Shown here: positions 8,455 through 16,400 of the stretch, piece after piece
Layout: every line of letters begins with the position of its first letter
Position numbering within the stretch: position 1 is the stretch's first letter
Origin: an uncultured Tenacibaculum sp.
GTDB taxonomy: Bacteria > Bacteroidota > Bacteroidia > Flavobacteriales > Flavobacteriaceae
Direction of reading: 5' to 3'
Assembly (NCBI RefSeq): GCF_947498805.1
Contig: NZ_CANMLT010000011.1
Span: forward strand, 49,333-113,332
Length of the DNA: 64,000 nt
Translations under genes and position numbers: made by a program
The notes under the pieces: generated by a model
Databases searched by the model: none
The model's input: the letters and a program-made list of their open reading frames with translations, nothing else
What the model was told of the DNA's origin: nothing

Positions 8455-8751
8455 TTACTTAAAATTATCCTTGTTCTTCATTAACTCTTTAATCTTTTTC
8501 TCTTCCCATTTTTTTCCTAAACCAAAATTCGGAAAATCAAATGCTACTAAGCCATGAATAAGCTGTGCTATAGCAATTCCTATAACTGCAAACCAAAACC
8601 AATGATATTGTGGTGAAAACAATAGATTAACTGTTACAATGATGGCTATTGAAAAAATATTTACAACTAAATGAATATAGAAAGCTTTAATTCCTTTTAC
8701 CTTCTTTTTTGCTTTAATATAGCTTTGCTCTTGTTTAAAAGAATTATCCAT
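8455..8751 (-). CDS. 2TM domain-containing protein (array member 2, HWFWF type)
   Basis: 98 residues, the same length as the 2TM unit fused to the adjacent kinase. N-terminal YIKAKKKVKGIKAFYIHLVV, first membrane segment, FSPQYHWFWFAVIG, second segment with LIHGLVAFDFP, then WEEKKIKELM and the tail KNKDNFK. The last residues (KDNFK) are identical to the end of the kinase fusion, supporting a recent local duplication. Only one base lies between the kinase stop and this start codon. Confidence 0.87.
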   Translation of the reverse strand: MDNSFKQEQSYIKAKKKVKGIKAFYIHLVVNIFSIAIIVTVNLLFSPQYHWFWFAVIGIAIAQLIHGLVAFDFPNFGLGKKWEEKKIKELMKNKDNFK

Positions 8752-8752
8752 A

Positions 8753-10114
8753 TTACTTAAAATTATCTTTATCGTCCATTAATTCTTTTATCTTTCGTTC
8801 TTCCCAATCTTTACCTAGAAACAAGCTATAATTGTGAACTTCTAATCCGTGAAATACAACTCCTATTCCCCATCCTACAATTGGAAACCAAAACCAATGG
8901 AATTGTGGTGAAAAGCGTAAGTTTATAAAAATAAACACTGGAACCATTACACAGTAAGTAGCTAAGTTTTGATAAAACTCTTTGAGTTTTTCCACACGCT
9001 CTACCGCTCTTACATAGTTACTATTTTCAAATTCTTCTGATGTTCTCATAATATTGTTAATTTTTGTAAGCAATGGTAAGCTTACAGTAAATGTCTTTTT
9101 ATTGTTTATAATTTCAACAGGTAGTGAAGTAATTAAACCATACCTATCTGCAATATTTTGCAATCCTACTTTGGTACTCTTTTTACCAATTGCTTCTTTA
9201 GGGTTTACATTGTTTGAAACTTTTAAGAAACCATCTTCTTCATAAATTGAAATACGCAATGGTTTGCTTGACGATACTACATTGTGTTTTACAGCATTTT
9301 CTAACAGCAACTGTAATGATAATGGCACCATTTTTAACTCTGGGTCTATTTCTTTCGGTAATGAAAACTCTAAAGCATCTTCGAAACGCATTTGCAATAA
9401 TTCCATATAGGTTTTCGCAAATTGTAGTTCTTCTGAAATTGGAACTAACTCTTTATTTCTTTGCTCTAAAACATAACGATATACTTTAGAAAGCTTAGTT
9501 GTAAATTTTTCTGCCTGATACGGATTTTCTCCAATCAAAGAGGTTAAAACATTCAAACTATTGAATAAAAAGTGTGGATCTATTTGACTCTTTAAAGTTT
9601 CAAACTTCGCTGTTTCTGTCTTAGCTACTATTTTTTGCTCGGTGGTTTCTTGATTTGTGGCTTTTTTCCATTCTAGCATAAACCCCCTTGCATGTAAAAA
9701 AGCAGAAACTCCAAACGAAAAGATAATCCAGAATAAATGAATCCATATCATTGGAAACTTGAAGAAATTATCAATGCTGTCTCCTTGAATTTTAACAAAT
9801 AAAATATAATGTATTATTAAAATTGCTGGTATGGTATAAGCAATAGTAAGAATAATTCCAGTCCAAACTCGTTGGTTTGTTTGAGTTACCCAATCCCATT
9901 TTTTACTTAAAAAATCATTTAAAACACCTTGTCCAAACCCTAGTCCAAAGGAATATAAAGCAGAAACTCCAATTGATATAACAAATCCTTTTATTGTATA
10001 TGGACTTCCTCCTATTAAATAAAAGAATACTCCAAATATCAATGTTATTTTAAGGGCCATTATAAACCCACTTTTTAATTCTTTAGTTGAAAAAATATCT
10101 GCTTTACTATCCAT
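8753..10114 (-). CDS. LytS-type sensor histidine kinase fused to a C-terminal 2TM domain
   Basis: 453 residues. The N-terminal 150 residues hold about four membrane segments, followed by a short coiled linker and the His_kinase domain with the phospho-acceptor histidine in SQIDPHFLFNSLNVL (near residue 185). A HATPase part follows (LLLENAVKHNV N-box; KVGLQNIADRYG; end VSLPLL near residue 347). From residue 356 (an internal ATG at 9047-9049) begins a complete 2TM domain of 98 residues ending WEERKIKELM. Right before it, on the coding strand, an A5 run (9061-9065) followed by TTAAC means one extra A would place a TAA stop after the kinase and leave a free 2TM gene. So fusion is either real and recent, or a one-base error or polymorphism. 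Partner regulator: the LytTR protein at 5209-5964. Confidence 0.88.
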   Translation of the reverse strand: MDSKADIFSTKELKSGFIMALKITLIFGVFFYLIGGSPYTIKGFVISIGVSALYSFGLGFGQGVLNDFLSKKWDWVTQTNQRVWTGIILTIAYTIPAILIIHYILFVKIQGDSIDNFFKFPMIWIHLFWIIFSFGVSAFLHARGFMLEWKKATNQETTEQKIVAKTETAKFETLKSQIDPHFLFNSLNVLTSLIGENPYQAEKFTTKLSKVYRYVLEQRNKELVPISEELQFAKTYMELLQMRFEDALEFSLPKEIDPELKMVPLSLQLLLENAVKHNVVSSSKPLRISIYEEDGFLKVSNNVNPKEAIGKKSTKVGLQNIADRYGLITSLPVEIINNKKTFTVSLPLLTKINNIMRTSEEFENSNYVRAVERVEKLKEFYQNLATYCVMVPVFIFINLRFSPQFHWFWFPIVGWGIGVVFHGLEVHNYSLFLGKDWEERKIKELMDDKDNFK

Positions 10115-10136
10115 TATCGTTAAAATATTCTATGTC

Positions 10137-10553
10137 TTAAAATTTGATTTCTAAAGATACATCTTTATCGGTTAGTAAGAACTTTGAATCATGGTACATT
10201 GGAGGTCCCATTCTCATCACATTATTGGATGCTCCATAATCTTCCATTGGCATTCCACTCGGTTCAAAATCCATCTTGTTATTTTCATTTTTATCATGAA
10301 AACAAATAACAGCATACTCACCTAAAGGTACATTCTCAAAAACTACAGTGCTCTTACCATTCTCAATTGTTGCTTTTTTTGCTTGAATAGGCTGTTTCAT
10401 ATAATTCTCTTTATCATACAATGCATAGCTAACTTTCCCCTGATCTGAAGTAACATTTACAACGGTAGCTGTAATATTATATTCTTGAGCACTTACTACT
10501 TTCGCCACAAAGAATAATGTTACTATTAAAATGTGTGTTATAATTTTCATCAT
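10137..10553 (-). CDS. DUF2141 domain-containing exported protein
   Basis: 138 residues with a signal peptide (hydrophobic core, cleavage near VVSAQ, residue 22). The mature part is a small beta-sandwich-like domain with the DUF2141 marks: GKVSYALYDKENYM near the start, a central GEYAVICFHDKNENNKMDFEP segment and the end SLEIKF. Domain function is unknown. First gene of the leftward operon, 22 nt upstream of the kinase; probably periplasmic, so it could be a target or co-sensor of the two-component system (inference). Two Met codons are adjacent; either may start. Confidence 0.85.
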   Translation of the reverse strand: MMKIITHILIVTLFFVAKVVSAQEYNITATVVNVTSDQGKVSYALYDKENYMKQPIQAKKATIENGKSTVVFENVPLGEYAVICFHDKNENNKMDFEPSGMPMEDYGASNNVMRMGPPMYHDSKFLLTDKDVSLEIKF

Positions 10554-10661
10554 TTCTATTTTTTTATGGTTAATTACACTACAAATATGTTTCAGAAAGC
10601 TAGATTTTAAAACAAATTCTCACTGAACTGTATTTTTTTTAGGATGAGTTGTAACTTTTTA

Positions 10662-10669
10662 TATTTTTG
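10662..10669 (+). promoter_or_regulatory. Possible -7 element of the sigma-factor gene
   Basis: TATTTTTG fits TAnnTTTG, about 46 bp upstream of the GTG start at 10716, in the divergent gap between DUF2141 and the sigma factor. No good -33 element at the right distance. Confidence 0.35.
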
Positions 10670-10715
10670 AGCTACTTATAAAGCATCAATATTAAACCAA
10701 CTGTAAAAGAACTTA

Positions 10716-11210
10716 GTGAAAAAAGATTTAGAAAATAAGTTTTTATCTGAATTTGAAGCCAATCAAAACATTGTGCATAAGGTGTGTAGAATCTATACGA
10801 CTAATCAAGATGCCCACAATGATTTGTTTCAGGAGATAACCATACAGTTGTGGAAAAATTTCAGCAAATTTAGAGGAGATGCTAAATTTAGCACATGGAT
10901 GTATCGTGTTGCATTAAATACCGCTATTTCTTTATATAGAAAATCAAGTAGAACTGTTAAAACACAAGATTTTACCGATTATTCCTTTAAAATCAAAGCT
11001 GAAGAATATGATGATACAGAAGAACGACAATTGAAAGCTTTATATAAAGCTATTCGTAAGTTAAACGACATTGATAAAGCTCTTATCTTTTTGTATTTGG
11101 AAGACAAACCTTATAAAGAAATATCTGAAACCTTAGGTATTAGTGAGGTAAATGCAAGAGTAAAAATGAATAGAGCTAAAGATAAACTCAAAAAAACATT
11201 GAACCCATAA
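10716..11210 (+). CDS. ECF-type RNA polymerase sigma-70 family sigma factor
   Basis: 164 residues starting with GTG (no ATG fits the domain start). Sigma region 2 spans about residues 15-80 with HNDLFQEITIQLW and FSTWMYRVALNTAI; sigma region 4 spans about 105-160 with KALIFLYLEDKPYKEISETL and a helix-turn-helix ending NARVKMNRAKDKLKK. This two-domain build is typical of extracytoplasmic-function factors. The next gene begins directly after its stop codon and encodes a four-segment membrane protein that may be its anti-sigma partner. Signal and regulon unknown. Confidence 0.92.
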   Translation: MKKDLENKFLSEFEANQNIVHKVCRIYTTNQDAHNDLFQEITIQLWKNFSKFRGDAKFSTWMYRVALNTAISLYRKSSRTVKTQDFTDYSFKIKAEEYDDTEERQLKALYKAIRKLNDIDKALIFLYLEDKPYKEISETLGISEVNARVKMNRAKDKLKKTLNP

Positions 11211-11867
11211 ATGGATGCTTTAGACAAATACAAAAAGGCTTGGGACAATCAACCTAAAGAAGAGAATGCTATTTCTAAAATAGACATTTATAAAATGGCT
11301 CATTCTAAATCTTCCTCAATAGTTAAATGGATATTTATTGTAGGGATTTTAGAATTACTGTTTTGGGCTATTATAAACGTGATTTTTGTTGGTAACTCAT
11401 ATGCCGAAGTATATGAAGAACTTCACCTTAAAACTATAGTTAAACTAAGTATATACCTGCATTATATTGCAATTATCTTATTCTTAATACTATTTTACAA
11501 AAACTATAAATCTATTTCAGTTTCAGACAATACTAAAAAACTGATTAATAAAATCTTAAGAACTAGAAAAACAGTTCAGTATTATGTGTATTTTAATTTA
11601 GGCTATATGATTTTAGCTAATGTAGTTATTATGTGTGTAATTTTCTCAGATTTAGATGGGTTAATAGCGTATTATAAGAACCATGGAATTGCAGCTCCTA
11701 CTGATAAAAATCAGTTATTAATTTCCCTGATCATAACTATGGTTGTTATGCTTGGTATAATGTCTCTAATTCTGTGGTTATTCTATAAAGTGGTTTATGG
11801 TTCTTTATTGAAAAAGCTTAATAAAAACTATAAAGAATTGGCTAAAATACACGACGAATCAATATAA
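11211..11867 (+). CDS. Membrane protein downstream of sigma factor (putative anti-sigma partner)
   Basis: 218 residues, zero gap after the sigma gene. A soluble N-terminal tail of about 45 residues with YKKAWDNQP and KIDIYKMAHSKSSSIVKWIF, then four hydrophobic segments (near 42-62, 82-102, 125-148, 172-200). I recognise the IYKM-KSSSIVKWI pattern from proteins that regularly follow sigma-70 genes in Bacteroidota; they are unnamed or mis-annotated. A role in holding the sigma factor at the membrane is inference from position only; no zinc-binding anti-sigma motif (HxxxCxxC) is present. Confidence 0.7.
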   Translation: MDALDKYKKAWDNQPKEENAISKIDIYKMAHSKSSSIVKWIFIVGILELLFWAIINVIFVGNSYAEVYEELHLKTIVKLSIYLHYIAIILFLILFYKNYKSISVSDNTKKLINKILRTRKTVQYYVYFNLGYMILANVVIMCVIFSDLDGLIAYYKNHGIAAPTDKNQLLISLIITMVVMLGIMSLILWLFYKVVYGSLLKKLNKNYKELAKIHDESI

Positions 11868-11898
11868 AAAAAGAGCAGTTTAAAACTGCTCTTTTTTT
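11868..11898. terminator. Bidirectional intrinsic terminator
   Basis: AGAGCAGTTT and its exact complement AAACTGCTCT one base apart, flanked by an A-run and a T7 run, between convergent genes ending at 11867 and 11900. Works for both strands. Confidence 0.9.
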
Positions 11899-11899
11899 A

Positions 11900-12922
11900 T
11901 TAGTTAAAATTGACAAGCTCTTTTAACAATATTTCATGCATTTCATTTGTATAATCTAAATGTGTTACAATTCTAATTTTACCTTCTCCCATAGATATTA
12001 AAAGAATTCCTTTATCTTCCATTCTTTTAATAAACTCCATTGAATCTATACTATCATTTACATAGAATATTACAATGTTCGTTTCAATAGGTTCTATCTT
12101 TTTTACATAAGAACAGGTTTCTAATACTTTACCTATTTCCTTTGCTTTCTTATGATCTTCTGCTAAACGATCTACTTGATTGTCTAAGGCATGTATTGCA
12201 GCAGCAGCTAAAAACCCAGCTTGTCTCATTCCTCCTCCAAATAGCTTTCTAACACGTAAAGCCTGTGCTATATGTTCTTTTGTTCCTATTAAAACTGAAC
12301 CAACAGGAGCTCCTAATCCTTTAGATAAACAAATAGAAATGGTATCAAACAATTTTCCGTACTGTTCTGGAGTTTCATTTTTTGCTACCAAAGCATTGAA
12401 CAAACGTGCGCCATCTAAATGGTATGCTAAATTATTATCCTTTGCTACTTTTTGAATCTTTTTTAACTCTTCAAAATCCCAACATGCTCCCCCTCCTTTA
12501 TTTGTAGTATTTTCAATACAAACCAATCTATTAAAAGGTACATGAATATCTGCTCTTCCAGAAACAGCTTGTTGTAATTGTGCTGCTGTAAACATTCCTC
12601 TATCCCCATCAATTAAGTGCGATGTTACTCCTGAGTTAAATGCTGCACCTCCTCCTTCATAATTGTATACATGCGCCCATTTATCACAAAACATGCGATC
12701 TCCAGGTTGTGTGTGTAATTTTATAGCCGCTTGATTGGCCATGGTACCCGATGGAAAAAATAATGCGTCTTCCATTCCAAACATATCTGCTACTTTTTCT
12801 TGCAATAAATTCACCGTAGGATCTGCCTTAAAAACATCATCTCCTACTTTAGCTTTCATCATAACATCTAGCATTTCTTTTGTTGGTTTGGTAACGGTAT
12901 CGCTTATTAAGTTTATTTCCAT
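11900..12922 (-). CDS. Low-specificity L-threonine aldolase family (PLP-dependent)
   Basis: 340 residues, PLP fold type I. Visible: the N-terminal SDTVTKPTKEM, GDDVF, FFPSGTMANQAA, the HLDGARLFNA segment with the PLP-contacting Asp and Arg, and the Schiff-base lysine in SICLSKGLGAPVGS. These match the threonine aldolase/GntG-type beta-eliminating aldolases that cleave threonine or allo-threonine to glycine and acetaldehyde in the cytoplasm. Stereospecificity cannot be told. Monocistronic between a terminator and the divergent prfB. Confidence 0.9.
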   Translation of the reverse strand: MEINLISDTVTKPTKEMLDVMMKAKVGDDVFKADPTVNLLQEKVADMFGMEDALFFPSGTMANQAAIKLHTQPGDRMFCDKWAHVYNYEGGGAAFNSGVTSHLIDGDRGMFTAAQLQQAVSGRADIHVPFNRLVCIENTTNKGGGACWDFEELKKIQKVAKDNNLAYHLDGARLFNALVAKNETPEQYGKLFDTISICLSKGLGAPVGSVLIGTKEHIAQALRVRKLFGGGMRQAGFLAAAAIHALDNQVDRLAEDHKKAKEIGKVLETCSYVKKIEPIETNIVIFYVNDSIDSMEFIKRMEDKGILLISMGEGKIRIVTHLDYTNEMHEILLKELVNFN

Positions 12923-12944
12923 TTCTATCTATAATTTTAAAGTG

Positions 12945-12952
12945 TATTTTTG
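12945..12952 (+). promoter_or_regulatory. -7 element of prfB, 4 nt before the start codon
   Basis: TATTTTTG ends at 12952, then four bases (CAGT), then ATG at 12957. With the usual distance from the -7 element to transcription start this predicts an mRNA with a leader of 0-2 nt. Confidence 0.6.
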
Positions 12953-12956
12953 CAGT

Positions 12957-14057
12957 ATGATTACACACGAACAATTAAAAAATATTTCTGAACGAATTGG
13001 CAAGTTAAGAGGATATTTAGACATTGACAAGAAGTTAATTGAAATTACTAATGAAGAAGAAAAAACGGCTGATCCTGATTTTTGGAACAATCCGAAAGAA
13101 GCAGAAGTTTTAATGAAATCGTTGCGTTTAAAAAAGAAATGGGTAAACGATTATAACGAAGTAGTAACAATGCAAGACGACCTTGTTGTTTTATATGATT
13201 TTTATAAAGAAGGAGATGTAGATGAACAAGAAGTTACTGAACAATTTGAAAAAACAAGTACTTTTTTAGAAGATATTGAGTTTAAAAACATGCTTTCTGA
13301 GGAAGGTGATAACTTAAGCGCAGTAATTCAAATTACAGCAGGTGCAGGAGGTACGGAAAGTTGCGACTGGACCGAGATGTTAACTCGTATGTATACGATG
13401 TGGGCTGAAAAACACGGGTTTAAATTAAAAACCTTGAACTATCAAGCTGGAGATACTGCTGGAATTAAAACGGTTACGATTGAAATTGATGGAGACTATG
13501 CTTTTGGATGGTTAAAAGGAGAAAATGGTGTACATCGCTTGGTACGTATTTCACCTTTTGATAGTAACGCTAAACGTCATACTTCTTTCTCATCAGTGTA
13601 TGTATATCCAGTAGCTGATGACTCTATTGAAATAGATGTAAATCCTGCTGATATTGAAATTACCACTGCTCGTTCAAGTGGAGCTGGAGGACAAAATGTA
13701 AATAAAGTAGAAACCAAAGTTCAATTATTACATAAACCAACAGGAATACAAATTCAATGTTCTAATTCACGTTCACAACATGATAACAGAGCTACAGCTT
13801 TACAGATGTTAAAGTCTCAATTATATGAAATTGAACTGCAAAAACGTTTGGCTGCTAGAGAAGAAATAGAAGCAAATAAAATGAAAAATGAATGGGGAAG
13901 TCAGATTAGAAATTATGTGATGCACCCTTATAAATTGGTTAAAGATGTTCGTACTGCACATGAAACTGGAAATGTAGATGCAGTAATGGACGGAAATATT
14001 AATCCGTTTTTAAAAGCCTATCTTATGATGATGGGACAAAAAGAAACCTCTAACTAA
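12957..14057 (+). CDS. prfB: Peptide chain release factor 2 (RF2)
   Basis: 366 residues. Terminates translation at UGA and UAA. The stop-codon recognition tripeptide SPF is at 199-201 and the universal GGQ at 244-246 (SSGAGGQNVNKVE). The frame stays open upstream through the threonine aldolase promoter region, but the ATG at 12957 gives the family N-terminus. The site where many bacteria have an autoregulatory +1 frameshift (RGYL-stop-D) reads TAT TTA GAC in frame here (13014-13022), so this gene is translated without frameshifting. 12 nt upstream of the ArsC-like gene. Confidence 0.96.
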   Translation: MITHEQLKNISERIGKLRGYLDIDKKLIEITNEEEKTADPDFWNNPKEAEVLMKSLRLKKKWVNDYNEVVTMQDDLVVLYDFYKEGDVDEQEVTEQFEKTSTFLEDIEFKNMLSEEGDNLSAVIQITAGAGGTESCDWTEMLTRMYTMWAEKHGFKLKTLNYQAGDTAGIKTVTIEIDGDYAFGWLKGENGVHRLVRISPFDSNAKRHTSFSSVYVYPVADDSIEIDVNPADIEITTARSSGAGGQNVNKVETKVQLLHKPTGIQIQCSNSRSQHDNRATALQMLKSQLYEIELQKRLAAREEIEANKMKNEWGSQIRNYVMHPYKLVKDVRTAHETGNVDAVMDGNINPFLKAYLMMMGQKETSN

Positions 14058-14069
14058 AAAGAAATCATC

Positions 14070-14411
14070 ATGATTAAAATATACCATAACAACAGATGTA
14101 GTAAATCTCGTAACGGAGTTCAATTATTAGAAGAATCTGGAAAGGAGTTTGAAATTGTAAAGTATTTAGAAAATATACCTTCTAAAGAAGAACTTTCTCA
14201 AATAATTAATATGTTAGGAATTTCTCCAATCGATTTGGTAAGAAAGAACGAAAAAATCTGGAAAGAAAATTACAAAGGGAAAGAGTTATCAGATGCTGAA
14301 GTTATTACTGCAATGATAGAAAACCCAAAACTTATTGAACGTCCTATAATTATAAATGGAAATAAGGCTGTAGTTGGACGCCCAACCGAAAAAATATTAG
14401 AGATTATCTAA
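14070..14411 (+). CDS. ArsC/Spx-type arsenate reductase family protein
   Basis: 113 residues, thioredoxin-fold ArsC family. The catalytic cysteine is in the N-terminal NNRCSKSRNG (Cys10); further family marks are LVRKNEKIWKEN near residue 57 and IERPIIINGNKAVVGRPTE at the end, with the Arg that helps oxyanion binding. Family chemistry is glutathione/glutaredoxin-dependent arsenate reduction, but the chromosomal setting next to prfB, with no ars genes, means the real substrate is uncertain. Probably cotranscribed with prfB; a strong terminator follows. Confidence 0.85.
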   Translation: MIKIYHNNRCSKSRNGVQLLEESGKEFEIVKYLENIPSKEELSQIINMLGISPIDLVRKNEKIWKENYKGKELSDAEVITAMIENPKLIERPIIINGNKAVVGRPTEKILEII

Positions 14412-14414
14412 AAC

Positions 14415-14444
14415 AAAAAAGCATTCAAAATTGAATGCTTTTTT
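14415..14444. terminator. Bidirectional intrinsic terminator
   Basis: GCATTCAA and TTGAATGC around a two-base centre, with A6 before and T6 after, between convergent genes ending at 14411 and 14451. Confidence 0.92.
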
Positions 14445-14450
14445 TATCTT

Positions 14451-15395
14451 TTATATTGATTTTAACTCTTCATCAAAGTAAGTAATTACTTTCTTTAATC
14501 CTTCTTCTAAACTTACCTTCGGTTCCCAGTTATTCAATGTTTTTTTAGCTAATGAAATATCTGGTTTACGCTGCATTGGATCATCTTCGGGTAAAGGTTC
14601 AAATACAATTTTAGATGAAGAATTCGTCATTTTAATAATCTTCTCCGCTAATTCTAAAATAGAAAATTCTCCAGGGTTTCCTATGTTAATAGGTCCCGTT
14701 ACAGAATCATTGGTATTCATCATACGAATCATTCCTTCAACCAAATCATCTACATACTGAAAACTTCTTGTTTGATTTCCCTTTCCATAGATAGTAATAT
14801 CCTGACCTTTTAATGCCTGAACAATAAAGTTCGAAATTACTCTACCATCATTAGTATTCATTCGAGTTCCGTAGGTATTAAAAATTCTTATAATTTTAAT
14901 ACGAACGTCATTTTGCTTATGGTAATTTATAAATAAGGATTCTGCACAACGTTTTCCTTCATCATAACAAGATCGTAAACCAATTGGATTTACATTTCCC
15001 CAATACGTTTCTGGTTGTGGGTGTATATGTGGATCTCCATAAACTTCACTTGTGGAAGCTTGAAGAATCTTAGCATCTATTCGCTTAGCTAAACCTAGCA
15101 TATTTGTTGCTCCTACAACAGAGGTCTTGATTGTTTTAATAGGATCATGTTGATAGTGAATTGGTGAAGCTGGACAAGCTAAATTGTAAACTTCATCTAC
15201 CTCTGCATAATAAGGTTCAGTAATGTCGTGCCTTACAACTTCAAAATACGGATTGTCTAAAAGGTGAATTATATTTTTCTTACTTCCTGTAAAGTAATTA
15301 TCTAAAGAAATTACTTCATTTCCTTCTTTTAATAATCGCTCGCATAAATGCGAACCTATAAAACCTGCTCCTCCTGTTACTAATATTCTTTTCAC
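14451..15395 (-). CDS. UDP-glucuronate decarboxylase family SDR (UXS-like)
   Basis: 314 residues, extended short-chain dehydrogenase. Rossmann motif GGAGFIGSHL at the N-terminus, catalytic YDEGKR (YxxxK) near residue 142 preceded by ASTSEVYG, and the substrate patch RIFNTYGTRM. The sequence is close to UDP-xylose synthase, which oxidises and decarboxylates UDP-glucuronate to UDP-xylose; a dTDP-glucose dehydratase or UDP-glucose epimerase is less likely because of NLACPASPIHYQ. Starts with GTG at 15395, directly after the glycosyltransferase stop. Supplies sugar for surface polysaccharide (inference). Confidence 0.85.
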   Translation of the reverse strand: MKRILVTGGAGFIGSHLCERLLKEGNEVISLDNYFTGSKKNIIHLLDNPYFEVVRHDITEPYYAEVDEVYNLACPASPIHYQHDPIKTIKTSVVGATNMLGLAKRIDAKILQASTSEVYGDPHIHPQPETYWGNVNPIGLRSCYDEGKRCAESLFINYHKQNDVRIKIIRIFNTYGTRMNTNDGRVISNFIVQALKGQDITIYGKGNQTRSFQYVDDLVEGMIRMMNTNDSVTGPINIGNPGEFSILELAEKIIKMTNSSSKIVFEPLPEDDPMQRKPDISLAKKTLNNWEPKVSLEEGLKKVITYFDEELKSI

Positions 15396-16400
15396 CTATT
15401 TAAAAAATAATTTTGGAAATTGTTCTTCTGGATTCCTATTTAATAAGCGAATGTAAAAAGTAGATTTCAAAAAAGCCAATCCATATCCAAAAAATTGAAT
15501 AAATACTGCATAAATCGATAAAAAACCTACCTTGAGACTCTTATTTAATAGAGTTGAATGAATTAGTAATAATGCTAAATAGCCTCCTAATGGAACTAAA
15601 GCCACTGGAGAGTATAGAACTCCTCCTAATATTGAAGCCAATGTAAAAAACACGAATAGTGTAGGGAACCAAAAGGTTATTTTTGCGGTTGTTGGATGCC
15701 ATTTGGTTAAAATAGGCCTTACCATTCCAAACTTTTTTACCTGAGTATGAAACTTTTCCCAAGAAATTCTTCTCTTATGATATACATATGCATCTGGCAA
15801 AAAACCAGTGGTAAATCCATTATTTACTATTCTCTGTGATAAGTCTGGGTCTTCTCCTGGATGTATTTTTGAAAACCCTTTCGTAGCTTCAAATGCTTCC
15901 TTTGAAATCCCCATATTAAAGCTTCGCGGTTCAAACTTTTGTACTTTAACCTTCCCTCCTCTTATACCTCCAGTTGTAAAAAAAGAAGTCATTGTATAAT
16001 TGATTGCCTTTTGTAAGTCTGTAAAACTATCATGTGCTGCATCTGCACCTCCAAAACAATCAACATAGTTTTTATCTAAAAAATCATCTATGGTTGATAA
16101 ATAATGGCTTGGTAAAATTACATCTGAGTCTAAAACAATAAAATAATTTCCTGCTGCCCTTTTCATTCCATAGTTTCTAGAATCTCCAGGCCCGCTATTT
16201 TCTTTGTAATAGTAACTGATGTTTATTTGAGTATTATATTTTTGAATGACTTCTTCTGATGATTCACTTGACCCATCTTCTATAATGACTACTTCATACT
16301 CCTTTTGAAAGTCTTGTTTCGTTAAACTTTCTAAAAGTTCATCAATTTCATCAGGTCTATTATACACCGGAATTATCAGTGATAATTTTATTGTGCTCAT
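15396..16400 (-). CDS. Glycosyltransferase family 2 membrane protein
   Basis: 334 residues. N-terminal GT-A domain: LSLIIPVYNRPDEIDELL, VVIIEDGSSE, and the DxD-like LDSDVILP near residue 112, then FNMGISKEAFEATKGF and HPGEDPDLSQRI. The C-terminal 80 residues contain two or three membrane segments, placing it on the inner membrane. Donor and acceptor unknown. Its first 4 bases overlap the end of the DUF3050 gene and its stop abuts the UXS start, so the three form a tight operon. Confidence 0.9.
   Translation of the reverse strand: MSTIKLSLIIPVYNRPDEIDELLESLTKQDFQKEYEVVIIEDGSSESSEEVIQKYNTQINISYYYKENSGPGDSRNYGMKRAAGNYFIVLDSDVILPSHYLSTIDDFLDKNYVDCFGGADAAHDSFTDLQKAINYTMTSFFTTGGIRGGKVKVQKFEPRSFNMGISKEAFEATKGFSKIHPGEDPDLSQRIVNNGFTTGFLPDAYVYHKRRISWEKFHTQVKKFGMVRPILTKWHPTTAKITFWFPTLFVFFTLASILGGVLYSPVALVPLGGYLALLLIHSTLLNKSLKVGFLSIYAVFIQFFGYGLAFLKSTFYIRLLNRNPEEQFPKLFFK

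Noticed and set aside
12735..12956. N-terminal extension of prfB upstream of 12957
   Set aside because: It is antisense to the threonine aldolase start and promoter; family N-terminus and promoter both point to 12957.
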